Below, piece by piece: positions 1-7,537 of a DNA stretch of 21,409 bases. The stretch is from JBBIII01 sp037446575 (lineage in GTDB: Bacteria; Bacteroidota; Ignavibacteria; UBA10030). Below the pieces are notes generated by a model that was not told the origin of the DNA, searched no databases, and saw nothing but the letters and a program-made list of their open reading frames with translations. A program made the position numbers and the translations under genes. Positions within the stretch are counted from its first letter, which is position 1. The number at the start of each line of letters is the position of its first letter. The stretch covers positions 1 to 21,409 of the forward strand of contig JBBIII010000043.1 in the NCBI GenBank assembly GCA_037446575.1, read 5' to 3'.

Positions 1-46
1 TGCTTATGCTTTAAATCACATCCTAATCTTCTATATTCCAATTTCA

Positions 47-75
47 TTGACTATTACCAATATAAGTATTATATA
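47..75 (+). promoter_or_regulatory. Predicted sigma70-like promoter for the Ig-like T9SS protein
   Basis: A TTGACT -35 box (47-52) is separated by exactly 17 nt from a TATATA -10 box (70-75). Transcription would begin near 82, leaving a leader of about 47 nt that carries the AAAGGAG Shine-Dalgarno sequence just before the ATG at 129. Based on consensus match only. Confidence 0.5.
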
Positions 76-128
76 CATTTAAATAATTGGCGAATATCAG
101 TTCATATAATTTATAAAGGAGATAATTT

Positions 129-1613
129 ATGAAATACTTTTTTACAATATTAATTCTAATTATTCCATTAATTAGCTTTGCACAATTTACAGTTTCGATA
201 ACGCCGGCAAACGGATCACTCAATGTTCCATTAAACACAACAATTACTCTTCAGTTTAATCAAGCATTCGATTCCACAAAAGGATTTGCCTATTCTAACA
301 TTCAAGAGTGGGGCGATTACTCAATAAGCAGTGATAGGCGTACATATTCATATGAAGCAACGCTTAGTCCTAATACAACATACTTTTTATATATTCAAAA
401 CTTTCAAAGCGAAACTGGCGATAAACAGCAAACTCCAATAATTACTTATTTTACAACCGCATCTGCATTTCCCAATTTATCTGTAAGTGGTGTTGTTCAA
501 AGTGGCGAGAATCCTACCACATCTGCTAACAGCTTGGTTTTTATATCTAATAATAATCCTATGCAGTCTGATGGTAGTCCTGATTTTGTAATGGCTACAA
601 TAACTGATAATTCCGGTAATTATACAATTCCTTACTTAACTAATGGCAGCTACTACTTAATGGCTGCAAAAGAAGTTGACGGAATAGAAGGAATCGATCC
701 ACGCGAAGGAGATGGGCCTGATGTACTTTCAAACGTAGATTCCGTTGTTGTAAACAATGCGAATATATCTGGAAAAACACTCACTTTTAAGCATAAATAC
801 ACATTTGCACAAGCACGAGATATTGCTTCAGTTCTCACAATTGGAAATCCGGGAGCAGATAGTCTACGCAGAGTAGAAGCATATAATGTTGATTCGACAG
901 GTGCCGCTAGAAAATGGGACTTTTATTATGTAGGAAATATGCCTAATAATTCGCACCGGGTAAAGGTTGATTATTTTGAAAATGGGATACGAGAAATAGA
1001 AAATGGTTTCGCAATATTTTTAGCCGTCGTACCAATATTCGACCCTGCATACGCTGCAAACAGCACTACTTTTATTGCAAATGCGGAAAATGCTGGCGGA
1101 AGAGAATTTCGTCGAAGTCTTCCAGCGGGTGGTTATTTTAATATCTATTCAATGTTAGGACCATTAATTAATTCCCCTTTTACAAGACAAATGCCTGAGC
1201 AACATACTGCGTTTTGGGTAGCTAATTATATTAAAGACTGGTATGTCGGCGAACAATTGTATACAGATGGAATGATCTTTATTGGTGATAAAATAACCGG
1301 TCAAATATTGAAAGTAACTAATGTCAACAATGCAATATCAAATAGTCCAGAAGGATTTTCTTTAAGTCAAAATTATCCTAATCCTTTTAATCCAAATACA
1401 GTTATCAGTTATCGGTTGTCAGTAGTTAGTGATGTAACATTAAAAGTATATGATTTGCTTGGGAGAGAAATTGCTACACTTGTAAATGAGCAAAAATCAG
1501 CAGGCATACACTCAGTAACTTTTAATGCTTCCAATCTGCCAAGCGGTATTTACATATACAGATTACAAGCAGGAAAATATACAGAATCGAAGAAGATGAT
1601 TTTGATGAAATAA
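129..1613 (+). CDS. Secreted Ig-like domain protein with T9SS type A sorting domain
   Basis: This 494-residue protein is predicted to be exported and released or anchored at the cell surface by the type IX secretion system. Residues 1-19 form a Sec signal peptide (hydrophobic core followed by SFA-Q). Residues about 20-110 resemble a bacterial Ig-like SbsA/Big_5 domain (SITPANGSLNVPLNTTI). Residues about 115-215 look like a carboxypeptidase-regulatory or CnaB-like beta-sandwich (SGVVQSGE..., DNSGNYTIPYL). The last 80 residues are a classic sorting domain: LSQNYPNPFNP, then VYDLLGREIATLV, SGIYIYRLQAG and a terminal KKMILMK. No catalytic domain is recognisable in the middle (about 220-410), so the function is unknown; a surface adhesin or substrate-binding role is possible. 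The ATG has a strong AAAGGAG sequence 8 nt upstream. The gene appears monocistronic, with its own promoter and terminator. Confidence 0.85.
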   Translation: MKYFFTILILIIPLISFAQFTVSITPANGSLNVPLNTTITLQFNQAFDSTKGFAYSNIQEWGDYSISSDRRTYSYEATLSPNTTYFLYIQNFQSETGDKQQTPIITYFTTASAFPNLSVSGVVQSGENPTTSANSLVFISNNNPMQSDGSPDFVMATITDNSGNYTIPYLTNGSYYLMAAKEVDGIEGIDPREGDGPDVLSNVDSVVVNNANISGKTLTFKHKYTFAQARDIASVLTIGNPGADSLRRVEAYNVDSTGAARKWDFYYVGNMPNNSHRVKVDYFENGIREIENGFAIFLAVVPIFDPAYAANSTTFIANAENAGGREFRRSLPAGGYFNIYSMLGPLINSPFTRQMPEQHTAFWVANYIKDWYVGEQLYTDGMIFIGDKITGQILKVTNVNNAISNSPEGFSLSQNYPNPFNPNTVISYRLSVVSDVTLKVYDLLGREIATLVNEQKSAGIHSVTFNASNLPSGIYIYRLQAGKYTESKKMILMK

Positions 1614-1638
1614 CAGTTGTAACAATTAAAATGTAATT

Positions 1639-1671
1639 AAAAGTCCCATTGAACTGATGGGACTTTTTTAT
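1639..1671 (+). terminator. Intrinsic terminator after the Ig-like T9SS protein
   Basis: A perfect 11-bp stem (AAAAGTCCCAT at 1639-1649 with ATGGGACTTTT at 1657-1667) closes a 7-nt loop and runs into a T tract. It lies 26 nt after the stop codon. The A-rich left flank means it could also act on the opposite strand. Confidence 0.9.
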
Positions 1672-1757
1672 TTCTATAAAATAAAAGCATTTATGTGGAA
1701 TATTTTTAAATAATATTGTTCATTACGTTATACTAAATATTTTTAATAGGAAATAAA

Positions 1758-2810
1758 ATGAAAGCGGCGATATTAACAGGTATTAGGCAAATTGAATTAC
1801 AGGATGTCCCAAAACCAAAAATAAAAAACTATACCGATGTACTTATCCGAATTAATACTGTAGGCGTGTGCGGTTCTGATATTCATTATTATAAAACTGG
1901 TCGAATCGGTTCGCAGGTTATTCAATTTCCATTTATCATCGGACACGAAGCATCCGGAATTGTAGAACAGGTTGGGAAAAAAGTATGTCGAGTTAAAATC
2001 GGTCAGAAAATTGCCATTGAACCGACAGTTTCTTGCGGTAAATGCGATCAATGCAAAGCGGGCAGAGAACATACATGCCGAAAACTAAAATTTTTAGGAA
2101 CTCCAAAACAATTAGATGGATGCTTAAGTGAATACATCGTAATGCCTCAAGAATGTTGTTTCCCAATTAAAAAAACAATGACTTTTAATCAGGCGACTTT
2201 ATCTGAACCATTAGCAATTGGAATTTATACAGTTGAGAAATCTTTTCTTCCTTCCAAGTCTGACGTTGCAATTCTTGGCGTAGGTCCAATCGGAATGTCG
2301 GTATTTCTTGTTTTACGCACAAAAAAAATAAAACGAGTGTTTATTACAGATAAAATAGAAGAACGCCTTGCATTCGCAAAGAAATTTAAACCGGATTGGA
2401 CAGGCAATCCTGATAAAATTGATATTGTTAAGGAAATACTATACATCGAACCGCTTTCGTTAGATGTTGTATATGAATGTAGCGGCGATCCTGCGGCTAT
2501 AATTCAAGGTGTGGAATTACTAAAACCGGGAGGAATACTTGTAATTGTCGGAATTACTGAAGTAGATGAAATTACTTTCCCAATTCATGAACTGAGACGC
2601 AAGGAAATAACAATTGTAAATATTCGGAGGCAGGTCCATTGTACGCAAAAAGCAATCGATTTATTGGCTAAACGTACAATAAAAATGGATTCGATGGCAA
2701 CGCATCATTTTCCGCTTGAGGAAATTCAAAAAGCTTTTGACTTGGTTGCAAACTATAAAGATGGCGTTATGAAAGCTATGATTAATATTGATCAATCATT
2801 AACCAAGTAA
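1758..2810 (+). CDS. Zinc-dependent polyol dehydrogenase (sorbitol/xylitol dehydrogenase type)
   Basis: A 350-residue medium-chain dehydrogenase that should oxidise a polyol to a ketose in the cytoplasm using NAD+. Catalytic zinc ligands are visible as C38 (GVCGSD), H63-E64 (GHEASG) and probably E150. The four structural-zinc cysteines are C93, C96, C99 and C107. The Rossmann motif GVGPIG (174-179) is followed by D198 at the end of the second beta strand, which favours NAD over NADP. Its length is normal for sorbitol/xylitol/threonine-type dehydrogenases. The ATG follows an AATAGGAAAT ribosome site. It lies 3 nt upstream of an FGGY kinase, so the pair very likely converts a polyol such as xylitol to D-xylulose and then to xylulose 5-phosphate. 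The exact substrate cannot be read from sequence; sorbitol, xylitol or arabitol are all possible. Confidence 0.85.
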   Translation: MKAAILTGIRQIELQDVPKPKIKNYTDVLIRINTVGVCGSDIHYYKTGRIGSQVIQFPFIIGHEASGIVEQVGKKVCRVKIGQKIAIEPTVSCGKCDQCKAGREHTCRKLKFLGTPKQLDGCLSEYIVMPQECCFPIKKTMTFNQATLSEPLAIGIYTVEKSFLPSKSDVAILGVGPIGMSVFLVLRTKKIKRVFITDKIEERLAFAKKFKPDWTGNPDKIDIVKEILYIEPLSLDVVYECSGDPAAIIQGVELLKPGGILVIVGITEVDEITFPIHELRRKEITIVNIRRQVHCTQKAIDLLAKRTIKMDSMATHHFPLEEIQKAFDLVANYKDGVMKAMINIDQSLTK

Positions 2811-2813
2811 GAA

Positions 2814-4322
2814 ATGTTGAACAAGAATAATAGCGTAGATTATTTTGTTATTGGTATAGATTGCAGCACAACGGGAATAAAAGCGATTGCAATCAATAAG
2901 GATGGAAAAATAAAAGCAGAAGCACGCGCATCATTGTCCTTGCATTCGCCTCAACCGAATTATTACGAGCAAAATCCAAATGATTGGTGGACTGCGACCC
3001 AAATTGTTTTACGTAGTATCACAAAACAGATTAACTCTAAAAAGATAGTTGCTCTCGCTATTTCAAATCAGAGAGAGACATTTGTGCCATTAGATGTAAA
3101 TGGAAATCACATAAGACCGGCAATTTTATGGCTTGATGAGCGATGCAAGAATGAAGTCGAAGCATTTGCACAAAAAATCGGTAGAAATAGAATCCATCGC
3201 ATTACTGGCAAACCGGTTGATTATGCGCCAGTTGTTTATCGCTTGGCTTGGATGAAAAAGCATGAACCAAAGCTATATCACAAAATTGGAATGATATGCG
3301 ATGTCCATACTTATCTTACATGGAAATTGACAGGAAAATTCAAAACAAGCTGGGCAAGCGCTGATCCGTTAGGAATTTTTGATTTGAAATATAAAACTTG
3401 GTCTTCTATAATTCTAAATGCGCTTGAATTACAAGCAAAGCAATTGCCTTGTACTTTTTCTCCGGGTACAATTTTAGGCAAAATTACTAATGAAGCATCA
3501 AAAACAACCGGACTCGATGTAAATACTCAAATTGTCGCTGGTGGCGGCGATGGACAGACGGCAGGAACTGGCGCTAATGCGCTTACACATAAACGCGCAT
3601 ACTTGAATCTTGGCACCGCTGTAGTTTCTGGAATCTATGGAAGCGAATACAGAATTAGCAACGCTTTCCGGACTCTGTGCAGTTGCGCAGAAACCGGATA
3701 TTACTACGAATGCAGTTTAAGAGCAGGAACATTTTCGCTCGATTGGTTTATTAGAAAAGTATTAAAGATCAATACATCGAATCAACCAAATATTTATAAA
3801 GACCTTGAGCGAGAAGCGCTTAAAATTGAAGCCGGCTGTAACGGTTTATTTTATCTGCCATATTTATGCGGAGTAATGAATCCATATTGGGATGTGAACG
3901 CTAAGGGAGCTTTTATCGGTTTATCATCATCTCATACGCGTGGACATATGTTCCGAGCAATATTAGAGGGAATCACATTTGAACAGCTTGTGGCAATAAA
4001 TGCCGTTGAAAAAGTGATTAATGCAAAAATTGAAGAGTTCATTGTAATAGGAGGAGGAGCAAAGAGCAAGTTATGGTATCATCTTTTGGCAAATATTACA
4101 GGCAAGAATATTTGTATTCCAAAAATAACCGAAGCATCGGCGTTTGGCGCGGCGATTTGTGCTAGCGTTGGAATTGGTTGGTATAAAAATATACGAGACG
4201 CCTCCGATAAACTATGCAAGATAAAAAATATAATTACTCCGGATCTAACAGAGAATAAAAAGTACAATGAATATTATAAGAAATATGAAAAGTTATATCC
4301 ATCTATCAAAAATATTTTATGA
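2814..4322 (+). CDS. FGGY-family carbohydrate kinase, xylulokinase-like
   Basis: A 502-residue sugar kinase of the ASKHA fold that phosphorylates a ketose or polyol with ATP. The N-terminal phosphate-binding motif is GIDCSTTGIKA (14-24). The strand ISNQRETFVPLD (83-94) and LWLDER (105-110) are typical of the family, and D246 in GGGDGQTAGTG is the predicted catalytic base. The C-terminal nucleotide-binding half contains GGGAKSKLW, then ASAFGAAI. The ISNQRE motif is closer to glycerol-kinase and general FGGY members than to the SGQMHG motif of classical xylulokinase, so substrate assignment rests mainly on the polyol dehydrogenase immediately upstream. Only 3 nt separate the two genes, implying co-transcription and probably coupled translation. 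The kinase stop lies 11 nt from the stop of the convergent CBS gene, with no clear terminator between. Confidence 0.8.
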   Translation: MLNKNNSVDYFVIGIDCSTTGIKAIAINKDGKIKAEARASLSLHSPQPNYYEQNPNDWWTATQIVLRSITKQINSKKIVALAISNQRETFVPLDVNGNHIRPAILWLDERCKNEVEAFAQKIGRNRIHRITGKPVDYAPVVYRLAWMKKHEPKLYHKIGMICDVHTYLTWKLTGKFKTSWASADPLGIFDLKYKTWSSIILNALELQAKQLPCTFSPGTILGKITNEASKTTGLDVNTQIVAGGGDGQTAGTGANALTHKRAYLNLGTAVVSGIYGSEYRISNAFRTLCSCAETGYYYECSLRAGTFSLDWFIRKVLKINTSNQPNIYKDLEREALKIEAGCNGLFYLPYLCGVMNPYWDVNAKGAFIGLSSSHTRGHMFRAILEGITFEQLVAINAVEKVINAKIEEFIVIGGGAKSKLWYHLLANITGKNICIPKITEASAFGAAICASVGIGWYKNIRDASDKLCKIKNIITPDLTENKKYNEYYKKYEKLYPSIKNIL

Positions 4323-4333
4323 TTATTCTTGCT

Positions 4334-4744
4334 CTATACTTTTATCACGTTAAAAATATCTGTATTGCTTAGCAATCCAACAATTTCATTACCGTCGTAG
4401 ACTGCCACGCGCCTTATCCCTTTCGATTGTAGTATTTTAGCTACTTCGATTACCGGCAAGTCAGGCGAAACAGTTATCAACGGTTTGGACATAATTTCGC
4501 AGATTTTTACTTCAGTTGGATTTTTGTTTGGGGCTACAATTTTATTCACAATGTCTTTGCGTGTAATAATTCCCCATGTATCCTCAGGAGTTCTTCCGTT
4601 TACAATTAAACTGGACAGATGTTCTTCTCTCATCAACTTAATAGCTTCAGCAACAGTTTTATCGGGATCTATATAAAAAACATATTGTGTCATTACATCG
4701 CCTGCCTTAGCAAAACGGGCATCGTTTATGATTTGGTCAGACAT
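4334..4744 (-). CDS. CBS-domain pair protein
   Basis: A stand-alone protein of 136 residues built almost entirely of two CBS motifs (about residues 14-66 and 82-134), a Bateman module that usually binds adenine nucleotides. Each half has the expected pattern: V-x-ID-P-D-x-TV-x-EA-x-x-LM with GIITRKDI, and TVSPDLPVIEVAKIL with GLLSNTDIF. There is no attached catalytic domain, so it is likely a small energy- or nucleotide-sensing regulator of an unknown partner. I chose the ATG at 4744 because AAGGAGAC lies 7 nt upstream; the in-frame start 27 nt earlier (4771) would place that ribosome site inside the coding region. It follows the GH16 gene by 63 nt on the same strand, but a functional tie to it is not evident. 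Confidence 0.85.
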   Translation of the reverse strand: MSDQIINDARFAKAGDVMTQYVFYIDPDKTVAEAIKLMREEHLSSLIVNGRTPEDTWGIITRKDIVNKIVAPNKNPTEVKICEIMSKPLITVSPDLPVIEVAKILQSKGIRRVAVYDGNEIVGLLSNTDIFNVIKV

Positions 4745-4771
4745 AATTTGTCTCCTTTTAAGTTCAACCAA

Positions 4772-4804
4772 AGATTATAGATTTAAAAAACCGTTATATA
4801 ATCT
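4772..4804. repeat. 8-bp inverted repeat between GH16 and CBS genes
   Basis: AGATTATA (4772-4779) and TATAATCT (4797-4804) form a perfect inverted repeat around a 17-nt spacer, between the GH16 stop and the CBS ribosome site. It is AT-only apart from one pair, so as an RNA hairpin it would be weak. It could be a leaky attenuator, an operator or chance. Confidence 0.3.
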
Positions 4805-4807
4805 CCT

Positions 4808-6040
4808 TCATCTTAGCAATATCATCTTTCTTGTCTCGATATACGAACTAAATTGCCCGCTAATTATCGGGCGTGATTGTAACCGATAAAAGTATATGCC
4901 GCTTGTTATACCCGCCGCATTCCACTGTCGAGAGAATGTTCCCGCAGGCAACTTATCAGAAATAATATTAGATATTTCTCTTCCTATAGAATCGAAAACT
5001 TTGAGTGTTACAAATGATTGTGTAGGAATTTTAAAAGTAATAGTCGTAGTTGGATTAAACGGATTAGGATAGTTCTGAAAAAGATTAAAATTCTTAGGGT
5101 ATTGTTCACTATTACTATCATCAATTTTAATAGCTGACTGATATACTCTCACATAGTCAACGTACATTGTATCGGGAAATAATGTTGTTCCATCTGGATT
5201 TCCGGGCCAATTGCCTCCAACAGCCATATTGAGAATAATAAAAAATGGCAAATGAAATTCTTCTGTGCCGTTTATATTGTTTAAAATATTTCCTTCCCAA
5301 AATTTATTTCCATCAAGAAACCACTTAATCGCTTTTGAATCCCACTCAACAGAGTAAATATGAAATTTAGTTACATCACAAATTGTGCTTCCTCCGTAGT
5401 AAGCATGTCCATTAACATCCCAATGCATAGTAGCATGAATTTTATCTTCGTTATTGATGTGTTCCATAATATCAATTTCGCCGCACTTGGGCCAACCGAT
5501 AGTAGAAATATTTGTTCCTAACATCCAAAAAGCCGGCCATATTCCTTTTCCCATCGGAAGCTTTATTCTTGCTTCTATTTTTCCATAAGTAAAACTAAAT
5601 AAACCTTGAGTTTTTAAACGCGCAGACGTATATTCTCTTCCACCGTAAGACTCTTTTCGAGCTATAATGAGAAGATTTCCATCTACTATCTTTGCATTCT
5701 CTGGACGATTCGTATAATATTGAAGTTCATTATTTCCCCAACCGCCTCCGCCTATATCGTACGTCCATTTAGCTGAATTTATACTTGTGTTATCAAATTC
5801 GTCTTGCCAAATAAGATTCCAATTTTGTGTTTCTCTAATGAGGCGTGTATTGTTATTGTCCCCTGCAATACTATCATTCACATTTAAGATATTTGCATCT
5901 GTAGCTTTATTGAAATTAATGGCAAGTGGGGCAACAACTCCGTTGCAGACCTCGTCAGTTTGCACTTGTTGCGCATAAAACTTTTGTATAATGTTTACTA
6001 CTAAAAGCGCTAATAATATTATGTTTTGAATTGTCTTAAT
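4808..6040 (-). CDS. Secreted GH16 beta-glucanase with T9SS sorting domain, ATT start
   Basis: A glycoside hydrolase family 16 enzyme, probably an endo-1,3- or 1,3-1,4-beta-glucanase (laminarinase/lichenase type). The family catalytic signature EIDIME lies at residues 188-193, with the first Glu as nucleophile and the last as acid/base. The domain spans about 75-300, and a sorting domain follows (LFQNYPNPFNPTTTI to KMILLR). I place the start at 6040, an ATT codon (6038-6040, complement strand), giving 410 residues. AAAAAGGAAAT is spaced 7 nt upstream, and the codons after it encode an ideal signal peptide: MKTIQN, a hydrophobic IILLALLVVNII core, then QKFYA-QQ. No ATG, GTG or TTG occurs in frame until the GTG at 5965, which would delete the whole signal peptide and leave a T9SS cargo without an export signal. 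The ATT may be a real AUU start or a mutated ATG. Confidence 0.85.
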   Translation of the reverse strand: MKTIQNIILLALLVVNIIQKFYAQQVQTDEVCNGVVAPLAINFNKATDANILNVNDSIAGDNNNTRLIRETQNWNLIWQDEFDNTSINSAKWTYDIGGGGWGNNELQYYTNRPENAKIVDGNLLIIARKESYGGREYTSARLKTQGLFSFTYGKIEARIKLPMGKGIWPAFWMLGTNISTIGWPKCGEIDIMEHINNEDKIHATMHWDVNGHAYYGGSTICDVTKFHIYSVEWDSKAIKWFLDGNKFWEGNILNNINGTEEFHLPFFIILNMAVGGNWPGNPDGTTLFPDTMYVDYVRVYQSAIKIDDSNSEQYPKNFNLFQNYPNPFNPTTTITFKIPTQSFVTLKVFDSIGREISNIISDKLPAGTFSRQWNAAGITSGIYFYRLQSRPIISGQFSSYIETRKMILLR

Positions 6041-6364
6041 ATGATTTCCTTTTTACAAAACACTAAAGACAATTGCTAATTACATCCTATAATAATGCTA
6101 GGGATTGTTAAAAACAAGAAAAATATCGGGTAAATTTACTGTCAGCCAAATTGTTAGCAGGAATATAGGAAAATATTCAGTCTGTATATTTTTTTCGTCT
6201 TTTATTTTAAAATTAATAGATTAAACATAAGCTAACGTCATTATGAGCAGATTAGCGTTCACTATGAGTCATTTCCTATTCACCTTTTGAGATAACTTTC
6301 CTACATACATCGAACTGCCGCGCTACAACTTTATGATGTAAATGCAATAATCTTTTAATTTTTT
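6041..6364. other. Intergenic region upstream of the GH16 gene
   Basis: These 324 nt separate the universal stress protein stop from the GH16 start. They hold the GH16 ribosome site and a candidate promoter (6089-6117). I find no open frame of note, no tRNA and no convincing terminator for the upstream gene. The distal half (6120-6364) is unexplained. Confidence 0.5.
6089..6117 (-). promoter_or_regulatory. Predicted promoter for the GH16 gene
   Basis: On the complement strand a TTGTTT -35 box (6112-6117) and a TATTAT -10 box (6089-6094) are separated by 17 nt. Transcription would start near 6082, giving a leader of about 42 nt that includes the GGAAAT ribosome site before the ATT at 6040. 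Consensus match only. Confidence 0.4.
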
Positions 6365-6898
6365 TTACCCTTTCACAAATTCATGTTCGCCTGTGCGGAC
6401 TACAAGCACCGGACATGGAGCTTTGCGTACAACTTTTTCCGCTGTGCTTCCAAAAAGTATATGTTCCATACCGGAGTGTCCGTGAGTTGCAATTATGATC
6501 AAATCTATTTCCTCTTCACTTGCATATTGATTAATCTCGTAAAAAGGTTTTCCGGTACGTACCACTTTATGAGCTTTAACATTTTCACTAATTTCTTCTT
6601 TTATCAATTTTTCCAATTCTTTACTTCCGCGTGTACGTAATTCATCTTCTACATTCGGATAACCGATCTGTCCAAAGCTGAAATCTGCGGGATAAATAGT
6701 TGGCTCCACAACATAGATCAAATCTATTGAAGCTCCGAATTGCTTTGCAAATGGTATTGCGTACTTTAAAGCGTTTTTGGAATGTTCGGAGAAATCGATT
6801 GGGACTAAGATTCGCTTAAGCAGGATAATTGGCTTTTTGACTGGTTTAGCTTTATGAGTCAGTGCTTTCTTTTTTTGAGATTTCTTTTTCGCCGCCAT
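6365..6898 (-). CDS. Universal stress protein, UspA family
   Basis: A 177-residue single-domain Usp protein, expected to be a cytoplasmic nucleotide-binding dimer induced under stress or starvation. The domain runs from RILVPIDFSE (about residue 29) to CPVLVVRT (about 169). The ATP-binding loop at 137-153 reads ATHGHSGMEHILFGSTA; the first position of the G-x2-G-x9-GS pattern is Ala, which is common in nucleotide-binding bacterial members. Residues 2-24 are unusually lysine-rich (AAKKKSQKKKALTHKAK) and lie outside the fold. I chose the ATG at 6898 because AAAGGGAAA precedes it; an in-frame upstream start at 6934 has no comparable site. Its first 47 nt overlap the end of the cyclic-nucleotide-binding gene in another frame, implying translational coupling. 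Confidence 0.88.
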   Translation of the reverse strand: MAAKKKSQKKKALTHKAKPVKKPIILLKRILVPIDFSEHSKNALKYAIPFAKQFGASIDLIYVVEPTIYPADFSFGQIGYPNVEDELRTRGSKELEKLIKEEISENVKAHKVVRTGKPFYEINQYASEEEIDLIIIATHGHSGMEHILFGSTAEKVVRKAPCPVLVVRTGEHEFVKG

Positions 6899-7457
6899 GA
6901 TTTTCCCTTTCTTCATGTTTTTGCAGCCGTTCAAGCGTGCCTTTAATTTTTGATAATTCTTTATCTGTTTGTCTTAATCTTTGCGCAACTATTTCAGCAA
7001 GTTTTAACACGATTTTAATGCCTAAAGACGTATTTTTTTCGATCAGTTCAAATAAGTCTGGACGAAAGAATCCTATTAAAGTACAATTTGATTTACAAAC
7101 AGCATTTGCCGAACGCGGCGATTCATCTAATAATGCAAGCTCGCCAAAAAAATCGCCATCGCTTAGAACTACAAGCTCTTGCTCGTTTCCATCTTTTCCT
7201 AAAATTGTAATAGAGACTTCACCTTCTTGTACAATATACATGCCAAGTCCGGGATCACCTTGATAAAAAACAGGTTCGCCTGTCCGGTATTCTCGCTTAT
7301 GCACAATTACGGCGACTTCTTTCAGCTCGCGCGGCGAGAGATTCGAAAATGCAGGCACTTTGTTTAATACTTCTTCGGTTGAACCTTCTTTTATTATTTT
7401 ATGCGAAAATATATTTTTCCACAATGCGTTTGCTATTCCTGATTGTGTAGTTCCCAT
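6852..7457 (-). CDS. Cyclic-nucleotide-binding domain protein without a DNA-binding domain
   Basis: A 201-residue protein with one cNMP-binding beta-roll (about residues 30-150). The phosphate-binding cassette is intact: GDFFGELALL (101-110), then P114-R115-S116-A117, matching the FGE...PR(S/T)A pattern of cAMP- or cGMP-binding proteins. After the C-helix (IVLKLAEIVAQRLRQTDKEL) comes a charged Lys/Glu-rich tail instead of the helix-turn-helix of Crp/Fnr regulators, so it is not a transcription factor by itself. It probably signals to a partner through protein contact. The ATG at 7457 has GGAG 5 nt upstream; a TTG 21 nt earlier (7478) is the alternative start. The gene overlaps the Usp gene by 47 nt, which suggests the two products act together, for instance in a nucleotide-dependent stress response. 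Confidence 0.85.
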   Translation of the reverse strand: MGTTQSGIANALWKNIFSHKIIKEGSTEEVLNKVPAFSNLSPRELKEVAVIVHKREYRTGEPVFYQGDPGLGMYIVQEGEVSITILGKDGNEQELVVLSDGDFFGELALLDESPRSANAVCKSNCTLIGFFRPDLFELIEKNTSLGIKIVLKLAEIVAQRLRQTDKELSKIKGTLERLQKHEERENHGGEKEISKKESTDS

Positions 7458-7537
7458 TTTTACTCCATCAATATTCAAAATTAATACTGTTCTACAACTG
7501 GAAATTACCTTTAGCTTAACTTCTATTTCTTTGTGAA

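Noticed and set aside
4808..5965. GTG at 5965 as the start of the GH16 gene
   Set aside because: There is no ribosome site before it, and it discards a complete signal peptide encoded in frame upstream.
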